Assembly: GCA_016490725.1 (NCBI GenBank) | Contig: JAEMHR010000089.1 | Span: 46,907 to 110,906, forward strand | Source of the DNA: Amphichorda felina | Taxonomy: Eukaryota; Ascomycota; Sordariomycetes; Hypocreales; Bionectriaceae | Length of the DNA: 64,000 bases | Direction: 5' to 3' | Shown here: piece by piece, positions 11,468 to 22,544 of the stretch | Position numbering within the stretch: the first letter of the stretch is position 1 | Layout of the letters: every line of letters starts with the position of its first letter | Notes under the pieces: model-generated | What the model was told of the DNA's origin: nothing | Databases searched by the model: none | What the model saw: only the letters and a program-made list of their open reading frames with translations | Position numbers and translations under genes: made by a program

Positions 11468-12480
11468 TGTCAGCAGAATTCGCAGTCACCAGCAAGCTGC
11501 ATCCGCAGGTCAAGTCGGCAGTGGGAGGTGGTTGACGGATGGAGGCCGATCGATGATTTCAGCATCCAACTTGCGCAGAGATTCCAATTGCTCGTGCTTT
11601 CCTCCTTCCGATGTGGATGCTTCGGCTGGCCCTCGGCACCACTCAGCCAATCAGCGCCCGCGTGATTACAACTGCTACCCTGCACCTCTGCCAAGCCATC
11701 CCTAGTTTTGCCGTGAACGTCTTCTGCACGTGTATTCGTATACTATATCCGTATATCACGTAGCTTCGGTATCAGCCCGTTGGAATTGCTACCACGGTGG
11801 CCCAGCTGGGCTCAGCAAGTGGTCTTGAGCGTTGCAGCGGAGGGTCCCTTGACCGATGATGCGCGCTCCAACCTGTGACTCTCCCATCCTCCCATCCGGA
11901 AATATTGCGGGGAATAAACATCCTCGGGCTGCACGGAGTAATAGTAGCACCTACTCATACACTCCCAGCTTCGTTACCACATCACATCTGCATTTGGGAT
12001 AGGCCACAATAATAATACGAGCACATACCACAACAACATCCAGCTTGCGCAAAGATCATAAATTTCATAATCTACGTCTGCAACTAACTCAAACTCATCG
12101 AATCGTCTATATCCTCTAAACGCCGACCCTCCAAAGCCTCACGTTTCGGCCATCGGGATCCTCACGTGCCTCGGCCGAATACCATAACCGTATTCCTTCC
12201 TCCCCACTGTTGTCCCCGCTACCTTGCGCTCTGGTATCAGAGGTCACTTGAAGCCCCGGCTGATCTCACCAGTGGTATCAATAAGACAGGTTGAAAGTGT
12301 CGCTGTCAAATACAAACTAAAGCATCAGCCAGGCTGGTCCGCAGCCACCCGCCGGGAGCGGTTTGATGTGATGCAATAAGCCAAGAGCCCGCCTGGCTGG
12401 ATAGAACAATCCGTCTGATTGCACACCCTCATAGCGTGACGGAGCTCCGTATATCCCCAAGTCCCCAATCGTGGAACGCT
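11468..12480. other. Intergenic region: SDH1 promoter and DnaJ 3' flank
   Basis: About 1 kb without a gene. The left part is the SDH1 promoter. The right part, to 12480, is the 3' flank of the DnaJ gene. No RNA gene was recognised. Confidence 0.55.
11584..11651 (-). promoter_or_regulatory. Two CCAAT boxes upstream of SDH1
   Basis: CCAAT pentamers occur at 11584-11588 and 11647-11651 on the plus strand (ATTGG in the SDH1 sense), 117-184 bp upstream of the SDH1 start. The second has the preferred context GCCAATCAG. The fungal CCAAT-binding HAP complex is known to control respiratory-chain genes, so a role here is plausible but inferred. Confidence 0.45.
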
Positions 12481-13926
12481 TTACTGCGACGCGCACTGGA
12501 CGCGCTCGCCTCCGGGGTGGCCGTCCTCGTCGTCCTCCTCCATGCCGCCGTTGTTGAAGACGCGGTTCTGCGACGAGCTGTCCATGTCTTCCAGGTCGGC
12601 CGGCTCGGTCATGGCCTCGGCAGGGGGGATGTTCTGAACGGAGGGAGAAGGCAGGTACTTCCTGAGGGCCTCAAAGGCCTCGGGATCCTCCGTCCAGTTC
12701 TTCTCGGGGAACTTGACGTTGAAGCGGACGTACATGTTGCCAAAGTCGTGGTGGCGAGGAGACGGCATACCCTGTCCACGGATCATCTTGACGGCATCTG
12801 TTTGTAAAAGGTCAGCCAGCTGTGTCTAGAATCAGAAGGGGAAAAAAAAGATTGACACTTACCCTGAGCGATAGCCTCGCCCGGCAGGATATCGACGCTG
12901 AGCCAGCGGTCGTCGAGGTGCTCGATGTAGATGGTGCCACCGGCCAGGGCAGTCACGAGCTCAATGTCGCAGTTGTACAGCAGGTCGTCCTCCTTGCGGG
13001 TGAAGCGAGCGTGGGGCTTCTCCTCGATCTCAAAGACGACGTCACCGGCCTGGATGCCAGGGGCCTGGTCACCCTCGCCCTTGAACTCGACGCGGGTGCC
13101 GCTGCGGACACCCTTGTCGACGTGGACGTGGAGGACCTTGCGGTCGACAATGGTCTTCTTGCCGTTGCACTGCTTGCACCTATCCTTGTCCTTGATGATC
13201 TCGCCCTCTCCGTTGCAGTCGGGGCAGACCGTCTGGAAGCGCTGGATCATGGGGCCCATCTGGCGCATCATGGTCTTCATGCCCTGGCCGTCACAGCCCG
13301 TGCACTTCTTGACCGCGCCCTCCTTGCCACCGATGCCGGAGCACTTGGGGCAGATGATGGACCGCTGGAGAGCCAGCTTAGAGATCTTCCCGCGGTAGAT
13401 GTCCTCGAGGGCGACCCTGTGCGTGTGGTGGATGGTGCGGGCCTTGGGAGGGCCGCGGTTGTTCATACCACCAAACATGCCGCCCATGCCGCCGAAACCA
13501 CCGCCGCCGCCGAAGAACTGCGCGAACAGGTCCTCGGCGGCCATGCCGCCACCGCCAGCACCTCCTTCCAGGCCGGCCTCGCCATACTGGTCGTATACTT
13601 GGCGCTTCTGGGAGTCGGACAGGATTTCGTAGGCGTGGGAGACCTCCTTGAACTTATCTTCGGCTTCGGGGTTGTGGGCGTTCTTGTCTGCGAGAGAGAG
13701 AGTAGTGTTAGAATGAGAAGGCGTCGCTGAGCTGAGGAGGGAAACCAGGCGTAGACATACCAGGATGGTACTTCAGAGCGTTCACCTTGTAGGCCTTCTT
13801 CAATTCGGCCTCGGTGGCTGTGGGGGAGACCTGAGAACGGGTCAGCGCTTGGAATCAACAAGTGCAGTCAGATGGGGGGTGGCAACATACACCCAGGGTG
13901 TCGTAGTATTTTGTTTCCTTGACCAT
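12481..13926 (-). CDS. Type I DnaJ/Hsp40 co-chaperone, farnesylated (Ydj1/Mas5 class)
   Basis: Four exons (13926-13891, 13830-13761, 13687-12863, 12797-12481) encode 415 aa. It stimulates Hsp70 ATPase and delivers unfolded clients in the cytosol, at the ER and at the mitochondrial surface. The N-terminal J domain starts MVKETKYYDTLG and contains the catalytic HPD in KYHPDKN, split by an intron. A Gly/Phe-rich linker with FGGMGGMFGG repeats follows, then four CxxCxGxG-type zinc motifs (CPKCSGIG, CTGCDGQG, CPDCNGEG, CKQCNGKK) and the substrate-binding C domains. The last four residues, CASQ, are a CaaX box identical to that of yeast Ydj1 and indicate farnesylation. A perfect three-unit heat-shock element lies 320 bp upstream. 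The fourth zinc motif ends in K where the others have G. Confidence 0.96.
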
Positions 13927-14245
13927 GGTTGCTATTGTGTCGACGAACGTCGGATTACAGGGAGAGAAAAGAGGAAGAAGGCAGGGTCGCGCTGGTGGAC
14001 GAGGCTGAAAGGCAAGCGAGCGTCTGCTTCTGACAGGGATTAGTCAGTGGCGGGTGGTTTCCTTAGGGCGGTATAGGTAGCGACGTGAGTGCCGTAGGGC
14101 GGTGCAGGTCGAGGGAAGGGATGGAGTTTGACGAGGATAACAACGAACCTTTACACCGGAGGCGCACAGGTGTGGTAAATTTAGCAAGCCAGCGTCTGCC
14201 GCGATGTCTCGTGCTAGTATCCCGATGTCTGGCGCGGGGCTGCGA

Positions 14246-14258
14246 GAAATTTCGAGAA
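14246..14258 (-). promoter_or_regulatory. Perfect heat-shock element (GAA-nn-TTC-nn-GAA)
   Basis: GAAATTTCGAGAA contains three contiguous, alternately oriented nGAAn units, the minimum strong binding site for the HSF trimer. It lies 320 bp upstream of the DnaJ start codon, whose family is a standard Hsf1 target. Confidence 0.65.
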
Positions 14259-15138
14259 GTCGGGACCTAGCTGACGACGGTCTCTTTTTGGTGGTGGAGC
14301 ACTGGAGCACGGTTTTGGGAGCGCTACTGCTGCGGGCGCCAAGGGGGTGCGAGAGGACTACCGGAAACTCGGAATTTTTGAGGCGGGGTGGGAAAGAAAA
14401 GAAGAAGGACAGGCAGAGGCCAGGATGGAATTGCTTTTGAGAAGAGCAGACCAAAGGGTTCGGAGGAACAGATGCAAAGAGATCAACTCGCAACACTGAG
14501 CTTTTCAGACTTCCCAGTGGGAGGAGGCCAGGTGGTGTGGTTGGCTGGCTGCTGCAGGGTCGCACCAAACCTGTGGTGCCTCATGGAATGGCATCGAAGA
14601 AGGTCGACTCTGTGGCGGCCCCTGATAGTGCGCAACTTGACCGCGCTGACTAGCCTGGAGCGCTAAGGCCCGCGGGCCAACGCACCGTCCAGTGGACACC
14701 AGGCTGCACCACAGCGGGTAAAGGGGAAACCTTGGAAGGCAAGCACCGCTAAGCTGGACTGCCTGGCGCCCTGGAACCGAAGGTGTTGCAGGAACAGGCC
14801 AAGGCTGAACGGCGGTGCAGCGGTGCCATGACGCACTTGTAATGGTACCCCGTACCACCTTAACATTCTAGCGTGGCTTCAGAATCTTTCCGACCCAATC
14901 TTTCCCCACTGGCTGGGAACCTGGGCCACGAGCCGCCCCCAGGAACCCTCCGTCATCAGATTCGAGCTGACGGTCAAGGGCAGGCAACAGCTGACTCTCT
15001 CAGGGGCCCTAGCGGCAGATAGCGACGGTTCGATTCTCACGAGTTCCTCTAGCCTCGGGGTATCTTCGAGGAGGTATCCGCAGTGCTGCGCTAATACCAG
15101 TATCATTGTGTAATCTGGCACTGCATGGACTGACATAG

Positions 15139-15156
15139 TTCTAGTATATACTAGAA
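15139..15156. repeat. Perfect 18-bp palindrome
   Basis: TTCTAGTATATACTAGAA is its own reverse complement. A partial copy (tatatactagag) lies about 35 bp downstream in the same AT-rich block. The function is unknown; a dimeric-factor binding site or a small hairpin are both possible. Confidence 0.7.
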
Positions 15157-15625
15157 ACCCTTCTGGAAATGCTTACTACTAATAATACTATATACTAGAG
15201 TAGTACCTAGGCTCTTGATCTTACAAAGCAACTCTGGAACGATTCGAGATGTTGCCCCCCTCAGGTCAGGACACAACAAACACGCCCGGGCGCGGAAGCC
15301 GGCGTGCAGGGCCATTCGTAGAAGTATCGGTAAGAAAAATGCACGAGTAAATCATATATGGTGGTATTACAGGAAACTACCCGAATCGAGTATCAACCCC
15401 CATAAGGGGAAGAAACCAAAGACTATACGGGGGAAAAAAACGGAGGCCAATAGTATCGCTCATGCCTAGCTAAACGATGCCATCAAGAAGGGGGAAAAGC
15501 ACACGCATAGGCGGTGTCATCACGCCTTGTACACCAAGCATAGTCTTTCTTTCGCTCCGGAAGGCACTGCAGTCACTGCCCCTGGACAAGAGAGAAGGTA
15601 TCATGAAGACAAGACAAAGACACTT

Positions 15626-18099
15626 TTAGAAAGCATCCTCAAACGGGCAGTCCACGCTGTCGTGCCCGTCCCGCTCGCACACGGCGCACCACTTCTCGGG
15701 GTCCATGATGCCACTCTCCTTGCCCGCGACGGGGCCAGAGTCCATCGGGTTCGGGAGGATCTTGACGGTGGGGGTGGCCAGGGGGCTCTTGGACTTGGCG
15801 GGGGACAGAGGGGCGGGATGCGCATCGTCGTCGCCGTGAGGTCGGAGGTTGTCGCAGGACTTTTTGTTGGCTGGTGGGTGGCTGTTGCCATTGGTCTTGC
15901 CGCCGTCCGGACCAAACATGTTGGTGCAGGTCAAGATGTCGTGCCCGCTGGCCTCGCAGATCTCACACCAGAGAGTGCTGTTCTCGGTGGCGCTCGAGTG
16001 GGCGTCGCTCTCGGCCATGGGGTCGAGAGTTGCACCGCGCTTGTGGACCGCTTCCGGGGAGCGGGTTTCATGAGCGCGAGCCAGGACGACCGTGTCCCGA
16101 GAGTCCCTCAGGGACGACCGGTGAGGGTTTGTGGCCCCTCGAAGCCCCTCGAGCTCCCGCTCCAGCTCCTCCTCTCGAGTGCTCTTCTGCTCCAGGATCC
16201 CCTGCAGCTCAGCGACTTGCCTCTCCAGGTTGTCACGAGCAATCTTGTGCTCAATCACATCGCCTGGAATGAGTGATTCGCGTCTCGCCTTCAGTGGTGC
16301 CCGCTCCTCAGAGTCGCGGCTGAGGGAGTGGATGATGGCCTTGAGACCTCTAATCTCGTCGTCCTTCTGCTCCAACTCCTTCGACGAGGCACCCTTATCG
16401 CCCATGCTGGGGTTGGGGCCGGCCTTTTCCCGTTCCCGACGCAGCTCGGTCCTGGTTCTCTCAACTTCGCCTCGCAGGAACTCGACCTCCCCACGGGCCT
16501 CGGCCTCTCCCCTGCGAGCGTCCTCCAGACCCTCCTCGAGCTCCTGGACCAGCTCCTCAAGCTGCCTCAGCTGGGTCGCCACGGACTCGACGTCCATGTT
16601 TCTCGACTCCAGTTCTCGGATATCGATCATGAGTTCCTCTATGCGCTTCTCGTACACCCGCTCTGTCTCAGTGCTGGCCATCTCGAGAGCGTCAATGGTG
16701 CTGCGGAAATCTGCCCGATGGGCGTCAAACTCTGACGTGAGCATGGCGATCTTGTCATTCTTGTCCCGCAGAAGATTCCGAAGCTGGGCAGTGTCCTTGT
16801 CATCAAACTCACTGTTCCTGCCGCCCCTGAAACCATCCGCGCTCTCCATAAGAGATTGGAGTTCCGTCAGGCTGCTCTCCATTTCGTTGAGGGTTTTCGA
16901 CTGGTCATTGAGCTGCCGTTCTCGCTCCTCGAGCTGCGCCCGAAGACGTTCGACCTCGGCATCGTTGATGCCGTTGGCACGGGACGCCGGTCGAACCTTG
17001 CTGCTGAACGACGAGACCGATCCGATGCTGCCGTTGTTGGCCTTGGATCGCGGCTGGCCCATGGGGGTGGAGTCGTCGTCGAAGCCCAGAGCGGACACGC
17101 TCCGGATGGGCATGCTGGGTTTGCGCTCCAGGTGCGACGGCCTCTTGCTAGGGTCACCGGCCGTTCCACGCACGCTCTGCGCAAAGCGATTGGTGGGGCT
17201 GCCGCCGCCGTAACGGGAACCCTTTGCCGGCGTGCCGATTGAAGGTCGAGGCCCGGGAGTCATCGCAGTCCGGCGCACAGGAGAGTCAGGGCGAGGGAGG
17301 GACGTCCTGGGCCCGGGGTTGCTACGCTTGCCTTGCGGGCTGGGAGCTCGGAAGCCGGGCCCGACGGAGGCACTGAACTTGGGCAGGCCGGGGGTGGGAG
17401 GGGTGAAGTTGGTCGAGTTCTGTGAGCCGGTCCTGAGTCCCGAGGTGCTGGGCGTCATGGGGTAGGAGTCGCGGCTCCGGGCGGCCTTTGCGATGGGGAG
17501 GAAGATCCCGGCGCCGGGTATAGAGGTTGCGAAATAGGAGACTCTGTAGAGAGATGGGGTTAGCTCTGGCAGGGACGCGGGGGTTGTGCACACGCAGCCT
17601 ACCCGTCAACATCGCCGCTATTCTTCCCGCGCGCGGCATAGTCGGGGTGAAGCTCGACGCCAGCAAAGGTGCCCTTCTTGCCCTGGACAGAGCCGACGAA
17701 GCGCACGACGCCTTGCATGGGGCCGGGGACGTCGACGGTGTCGCCCACCCTGACATCGTCGGCGGTGGGCCTCCCGGGGGTTGTGGGAAACATGCTGATG
17801 CGCGAGCTGGGACGTTCGCTCAGAACAGAGTCGTAGGTGTAAGTCTCGCTGACATCGGGGATGCTGGCGAGGGAGCTCTGGGTGAGAGCAACAAAGGATG
17901 ACTTGCGCGGGAGCGGCAGGGGAGGGACGGGAGGAGCGTCGCGGGCGTGGGATGCGTAGGCCGAGTTGAGGTTGGGCGTGGACGCGGTGGCCGAGGGTCT
18001 GCGCAGCCGCGGCCTGGTGGGAGTCTTGGGTCGCGAAGGGCGAAGGTAGGGAGTGGTGGACGAGGCAGTGGTGGTTGTAGATGTCACAGTGGAAGCCAT
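15626..18099 (-). CDS. CLIP-170 family microtubule plus-end protein (Tip1/ClipA type)
   Basis: Exons 18099-17603 and 17543-15626 encode 804 aa. A basic, Ser/Thr/Pro-rich head precedes a CAP-Gly domain at about 116-185 (VGDTVDVPG...GTFAGVEL, then GKNSGDVDG), which binds the EEY/F tails of tubulin and EB1. A second Ser/Pro-rich region with basic patches follows. A long coiled coil (roughly 330-650) should make it a dimer. Two CxxCxxxGHxxxxC zinc knuckles close the protein (WCEICEASGHDILTC and WCAVCERDGHDSVDC, the latter ending at C798). This order matches CLIP-170 and fission yeast Tip1, which track growing plus ends and help dynein and polarity factors. The usual GKNDG motif reads GKNSG here. 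The intron splits the CAP-Gly domain. Confidence 0.92.
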
Positions 18100-19486
18100 C
18101 TTGGGGGTGTGTGGCGCGGCAGCGGGTCGTTCTCCTAAAACCGATCAAACGTCGGGCTGTTCGCGCTAGGGTCAGGCCGGCCAGGGACTCGCCAGGTAGT
18201 AGGTACTACTTAGGTGGTGCCGTTGGCCGTCGTTGGCCCAGCTGCGGATCTCTCCTTGGCGCAAAATTGCCTCCAGTGATCCAGTCTATCCGCAGAAGAC
18301 CCTGTCTCATTTGTTTACTGCCCGCCCCCAAGTTCTGACCACTGGCCACCACGCTGTAGGTGTTCGGTGATTAAACCACCCCACGCAGCCGCCGCCCGGT
18401 ATTAAAAATCGTAGCAAAAAAAAAAGGGGGGGAAGCTGTTGTTGGGGCTCCTGCTAGGGCTCCTGTTGGACTCTCGACTGGAAAATCCCAGCTTTGTTTC
18501 CTGGGGCAGTCCCAGCCTGGTGGTTGACGACTTGGCGTTGGGGTGTGTTGCCGGGGTGTCGGTGGTCGCTCTTTGTTGGTCTGCGACTCTGTGTTGTGTT
18601 AGTGGGTGTGTCGTTGCTTTGCTTGTTTCGTCGCTTGTTTCGTCAATGGAAGCCCGCACCGGTGGCGGCAGCAGACGGTTCTGAGGGACACGATGGAGGA
18701 GGATTCCAGACGTGAAGCCGGACAAAGAGGAGAAAGAAGGGGACGAGCATGTTTACTTATGTTCCAGCGAGACGCGTCGTGGTTCCTCCAGTTCCTCCCT
18801 GGAAGCGCCGTCAGACGCAGTGCAGACGCAGTGCAGCTGCACCCCGAGGACCCAAGCTGGACTCCCGCCTCCACAGTCCACACGCCACCTGCTGATGCCC
18901 AACGGCCCGCCCAGCAGACAGCTGGAAACGGCCCCTACAGACCCAGTAATACGAGCCCACAGCACCCAGCAACCACTGCAACCAGCATCCGGCAGTGGAT
19001 GATGCCCTGGATGGAGTGTGCAGCACCCGTCCGTCACCCAGCAATAGCCGTCACCGCCTCTCCACTCGCCCTTATTGTTGCTCCTCCCTGCGTATTGTAC
19101 CTGCATCGCATCTCCTCCCTAGCTTCGACCTATGGCAGACGTTGCCCGCGTGCCTCAAACCACGCCGTCACCTGCAGGTCTGACCGGTAGTCTTTGTTTT
19201 TCATGTCAGACGGCTGCAGACCCCTCGTCATGACGAACTCTCTTGCCAGAACCGTAACAAGGGCTCCGAGACTCAGGGGGGACAGGGGGGTTCCTTTGCA
19301 TCATGATTATGTGTCCAAGTTGGTCCATGGCCCCTATGCCTCATGCTGCGCCAGCTGCGCAAAGACTTGTGTGTGGACTTCACGATCCAAGGCGCACATG
19401 CTCTAGTTCGGCACCAAACACCCCCCTCCCATTGACAATGCCAAGGCCGACAATAATGACGCTGTAATAATTCCTGCATGATATAT
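18100..19486. other. Intergenic region: CLIP promoter and NOP14 3' flank
   Basis: About 1.4 kb without a recognisable gene. Several open frames of up to 194 codons overlap in different frames, but they show no domains and no consistent start, so I read the stretch as non-coding. Confidence 0.5.
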
Positions 19487-22269
19487 CTACCTGTTCTTGG
19501 CCCGCTTCCTCGCCTTCTTCTCCCTCTCGTACTCGTTGGCTTCGCGGCCCTCCTCGCTCTGGATCTCCGCCACCAGCCTCTTGTACTTCTTCTCGTACGC
19601 CTCGTCCTTGGCCTTCTTGATCTTGAGCTTCTCCCTCGCCATGAAGTTGGCGTCCTTGCGCAGCTCCCTCATCGCTCCCTTGCGCTCCTTCTTGTGCTCC
19701 GCCTTCAGCTTGGCCAGCTCCGCCCTCTCGCGGTCCGGGTCGTAGTGCTTGTTCGGGTCGTACGTGTCCTCGAACTTGGGGATGTACGTCTTGATCGCCA
19801 GCGGCCGGTGGTGGTGGAGTTCCAGCGGTCGGCGTGCCAGCCCAGCCACCCTCATCATCCGCTCGAGCTTTGTCTGGAGCTTCTCGACCCGGTCGCAGAG
19901 TTGCGAGGGGAGATGCGCGCGGCTCTTCTGGCTCGACAGATGCTTCACCACCTCCAGGACCTGGTCAAAAGTCTCGGTGAACGCTTCCTTGCCAGTCCAT
20001 GTGTCGGCGGCAGCCTCGCACACCTGAAGTGCCGTGTCGAGGATGGCAACCTTGATGTCTGCGGCCTTCTTGCCCTGCGCTTCCGTTTGGACGCAGTCCG
20101 TAAAATTCAGGCGCCGCGGGGCGACCTCCTTAGCACCCTTGGCGCGAATGATTGCCTCGGAATCGTGGAGGGGGAAACGGCCAAGTTGTGATGATGGAGC
20201 TGTAGGCGCAAGGGCGCAGATTGTGTTGAGGATGAAGTTGATGACCTCCGGAACATATCGCTTGGCGAGTTGCTGGTATTGCAACGATATAATGGAGAGG
20301 TAAACCCCGACGGCATGGTCACTGAGGGTGCGCGGCACCTTTTGCCCAAGGTATCGCGCAGCAGCCAGCATGGCCGGGGTCACAACCTGGTGGAAGTGAT
20401 CGGAGGTCGGGAAGATGGTCCCGACCGCTGTGAGAAGCACCAAGTCTCCGACTTCCAAAGCTAGAGGTCGCTCGCCGCTTATCTCCTCAATGATTTGCCG
20501 AAATTGTTCGGCAATCTCGATGGGGAACATTTTTGCCAGCGAGTGGATATGCCGAGTGAGGCTCTCCAGGACTGAGAAAGAGGGCCAGACTTTTGGATCA
20601 AAGGGCGTGCCGAAGGGCGACGAAATGAAGTCGACCAGGGCCATAGCAAAATTGCCCAGGCGCTCCTTGTTCTTGCTGTCAAGCTTTGGGTGGTACAAAG
20701 CTCGAATTCGTTGAACAATCGTCGGCAGGCTCTCCAGCGGGTAGTCCTTGATTATGGACTCGAACTCTTCCCGGGATTGGGGGCACGGGAAGGTGTATGG
20801 CAGTCCACTCTCGTCACCCTTCTCCAGGGCCGACGTCTTTGTCGCGGAATCCTCCTTGAACATAGGGTTCCGCGCCTCCTCTTCGTTTAGCAGGCCTTTG
20901 GTAAACTCATCTTCCTCGTCCTCGTCGTCACCTTCTGAACCCTCGTCGTCTTCTTCAAGTTCGTCACCGCTCTCCATAGACTCCAGGTCTGAGCCGCTTG
21001 CCACCAAGTCGTCGTCAATGATGAAATCATCCTCGTCATCGAAGCCCAGCTCCGTTGCCGTGGGTCTTGTCTTAATGCCGCTGCCGAGTCCGAAATCCTC
21101 ATCCTCATCCTCATCCATCTCGTCCTGTCCGTTCGCACCGCCCGCGGGGCCCTGGTTGCCTTCGTCTTCACTATCCGTCACGGGCTCTCCGCGCATCCGC
21201 TTCTGGCGCTTCTCCTCGAGCTCCTTTAGGCGCTTCGACTCGTCCTCAGCCTTCTCCTCCTCCGTCTTGGTACGATCAGCAGGCTGCGCCCTCTTGTCCT
21301 GCGCCAGTTTCTTGACCTGGAGATCGAAGTTTCGGTCGAATTCATCGCGATCGATACCGCCAATCGGAGCGGGCCGGGCGTCTTCGTTATCCTGGCGCTT
21401 CGAGCGGCTGTGGGCCAGCATGAACCGCAGCTCCGGAAGCTCCTTGTCCAGTTCCGCGCGTAGGTCCTCGTCCTCCTCCTTGGCTTGCTGCCTCTCGTAC
21501 TTGTGCATCTTGGACTTTGCGATGATCTCTTCCATGACCTCCTTCTTCGTCTTCTTGCGCTCGGGGAGCCCGTCGTCCGCATCATCGCCGGTACCCATGG
21601 CGCGCACTCTCTTGAGACGCTGCTGCTCGCGGACTGACCCATCGCTGTCTTCAGCGTCCAGGTCTACCTCCGCAAAGTCGTCGACCGCCTCCTCGTCATC
21701 AAACGTCAGAGCCTTGCCGCCGTGGGTCAATCCCTCCATGGCGCCATCCTCGTCGTCCTCCAGGTCAAACATGGAGTTCTTCTTGTGGCTCTTCAGCTTC
21801 TCGCGGGCGAATCGTTCCAGCATCTTCTCCTCGGGGGTCATGGTGGGGTCATTCTCGCCAAATCGCTGATCGAGGATGCCTCCGACCTTGTGGCGGTGCT
21901 GCATGTCCACGAGCAGTGTTTGTCGGCGCTGTAAATAAGACATTAGTGCCTGAATGGAGTGGTCAGGTTCACGGGTGACCGTACCTTCTCCTCGCTTGCC
22001 GCCTTTGCCTGCCCAGGACGTCCCTTGATTGAGCTCGTTTGCGGCCGGCTGGTCGCAACCTCAAACTTGGGGGCCTTGGCATGCTTGAGGTCGAAGGGAT
22101 TGAACTGCTCGCGGATGCCCTCCAGCACGACTCCGCGCTGGAGTCGCTTCTCGTTGCGCGCCCGTTCATCTTGCGCGACTCTCCGTTTCTGCTTCTTTGA
22201 CTGCTGGGGCCCAACAATCCCTTGTTCTCTCAAGGACGCCTTGAGGCGTTTGAGCTGGGATCCGGCCAT
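19487..22269 (-). CDS. NOP14: Nucleolar protein NOP14, 90S pre-ribosome factor
   Basis: Exons 22269-21985 and 21928-19487 give 908 aa, close to the family's usual length. NOP14 is a component of the SSU processome needed for 18S rRNA processing and 40S export, and works with Noc4 and Emg1 in the nucleolus. Visible marks: a basic start with SQLKRLKASLREQGIVG; the conserved block GVVLEGIREQFNPFDLKHAKAPKFEV; RRQTLLVDMQHRHKVGGILDQRFGENDPTMTPEEKMLERF directly after the intron; a long acidic central region; a helical middle domain; and a Lys/Arg-rich C-terminus ending KKARKRAKNR. It is transcribed divergently from the membrane-protein gene at 22545, with only 275 bp between start codons, so the promoters probably overlap. 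Confidence 0.95.
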
Positions 22270-22544
22270 GGCGGCAGGTGCTGATCAAGGCAAAGCCGGT
22301 TATTGCGTCGTTGGTCGAGGAAACCAGAACAAATTGATGCTCGCCATGCCACCGCAATTTTCTCGACTACAAATTCTTTATCGATAAACTGCAGTGGAGT
22401 TGGATGCGAACTTGAACACAAGTGGGGCACCACTAGGCCAAACTGGGGCCCCCTTTCAGGCGGTGCACCCTGGCAGAATTCGCCATCTCTCATCGCACGC
22501 CTCACTAGCCATCTCATGGACTCTGCATCAGCCGGCAAATCACG

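Larger units (their letters stand above)
13927..15625. other. Intergenic region: DnaJ promoter and CLIP-170 3' flank
   Basis: About 1.7 kb without a convincing gene. It contains the heat-shock element at 14246-14258 and an AT-rich block around 15130-15210 with a perfect 18-bp palindrome. Open frames here have atypical composition and no recognisable domain. Confidence 0.55.

Noticed and set aside
12822..13730. 302-codon plus-strand open frame
   Set aside because: Antisense shadow of the DnaJ gene. It reads through its introns.
16131..17213. 360-codon Ser-rich plus-strand open frame
   Set aside because: Antisense of the CLIP-170 coiled coil, where Glu, Leu and Arg codons read as Ser, Arg and Leu.
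18606..19190. 194-codon plus-strand open frame in the CLIP/NOP14 gap
   Set aside because: Cys/Arg/Thr-rich with no domain and overlapped by several other frames of similar quality.
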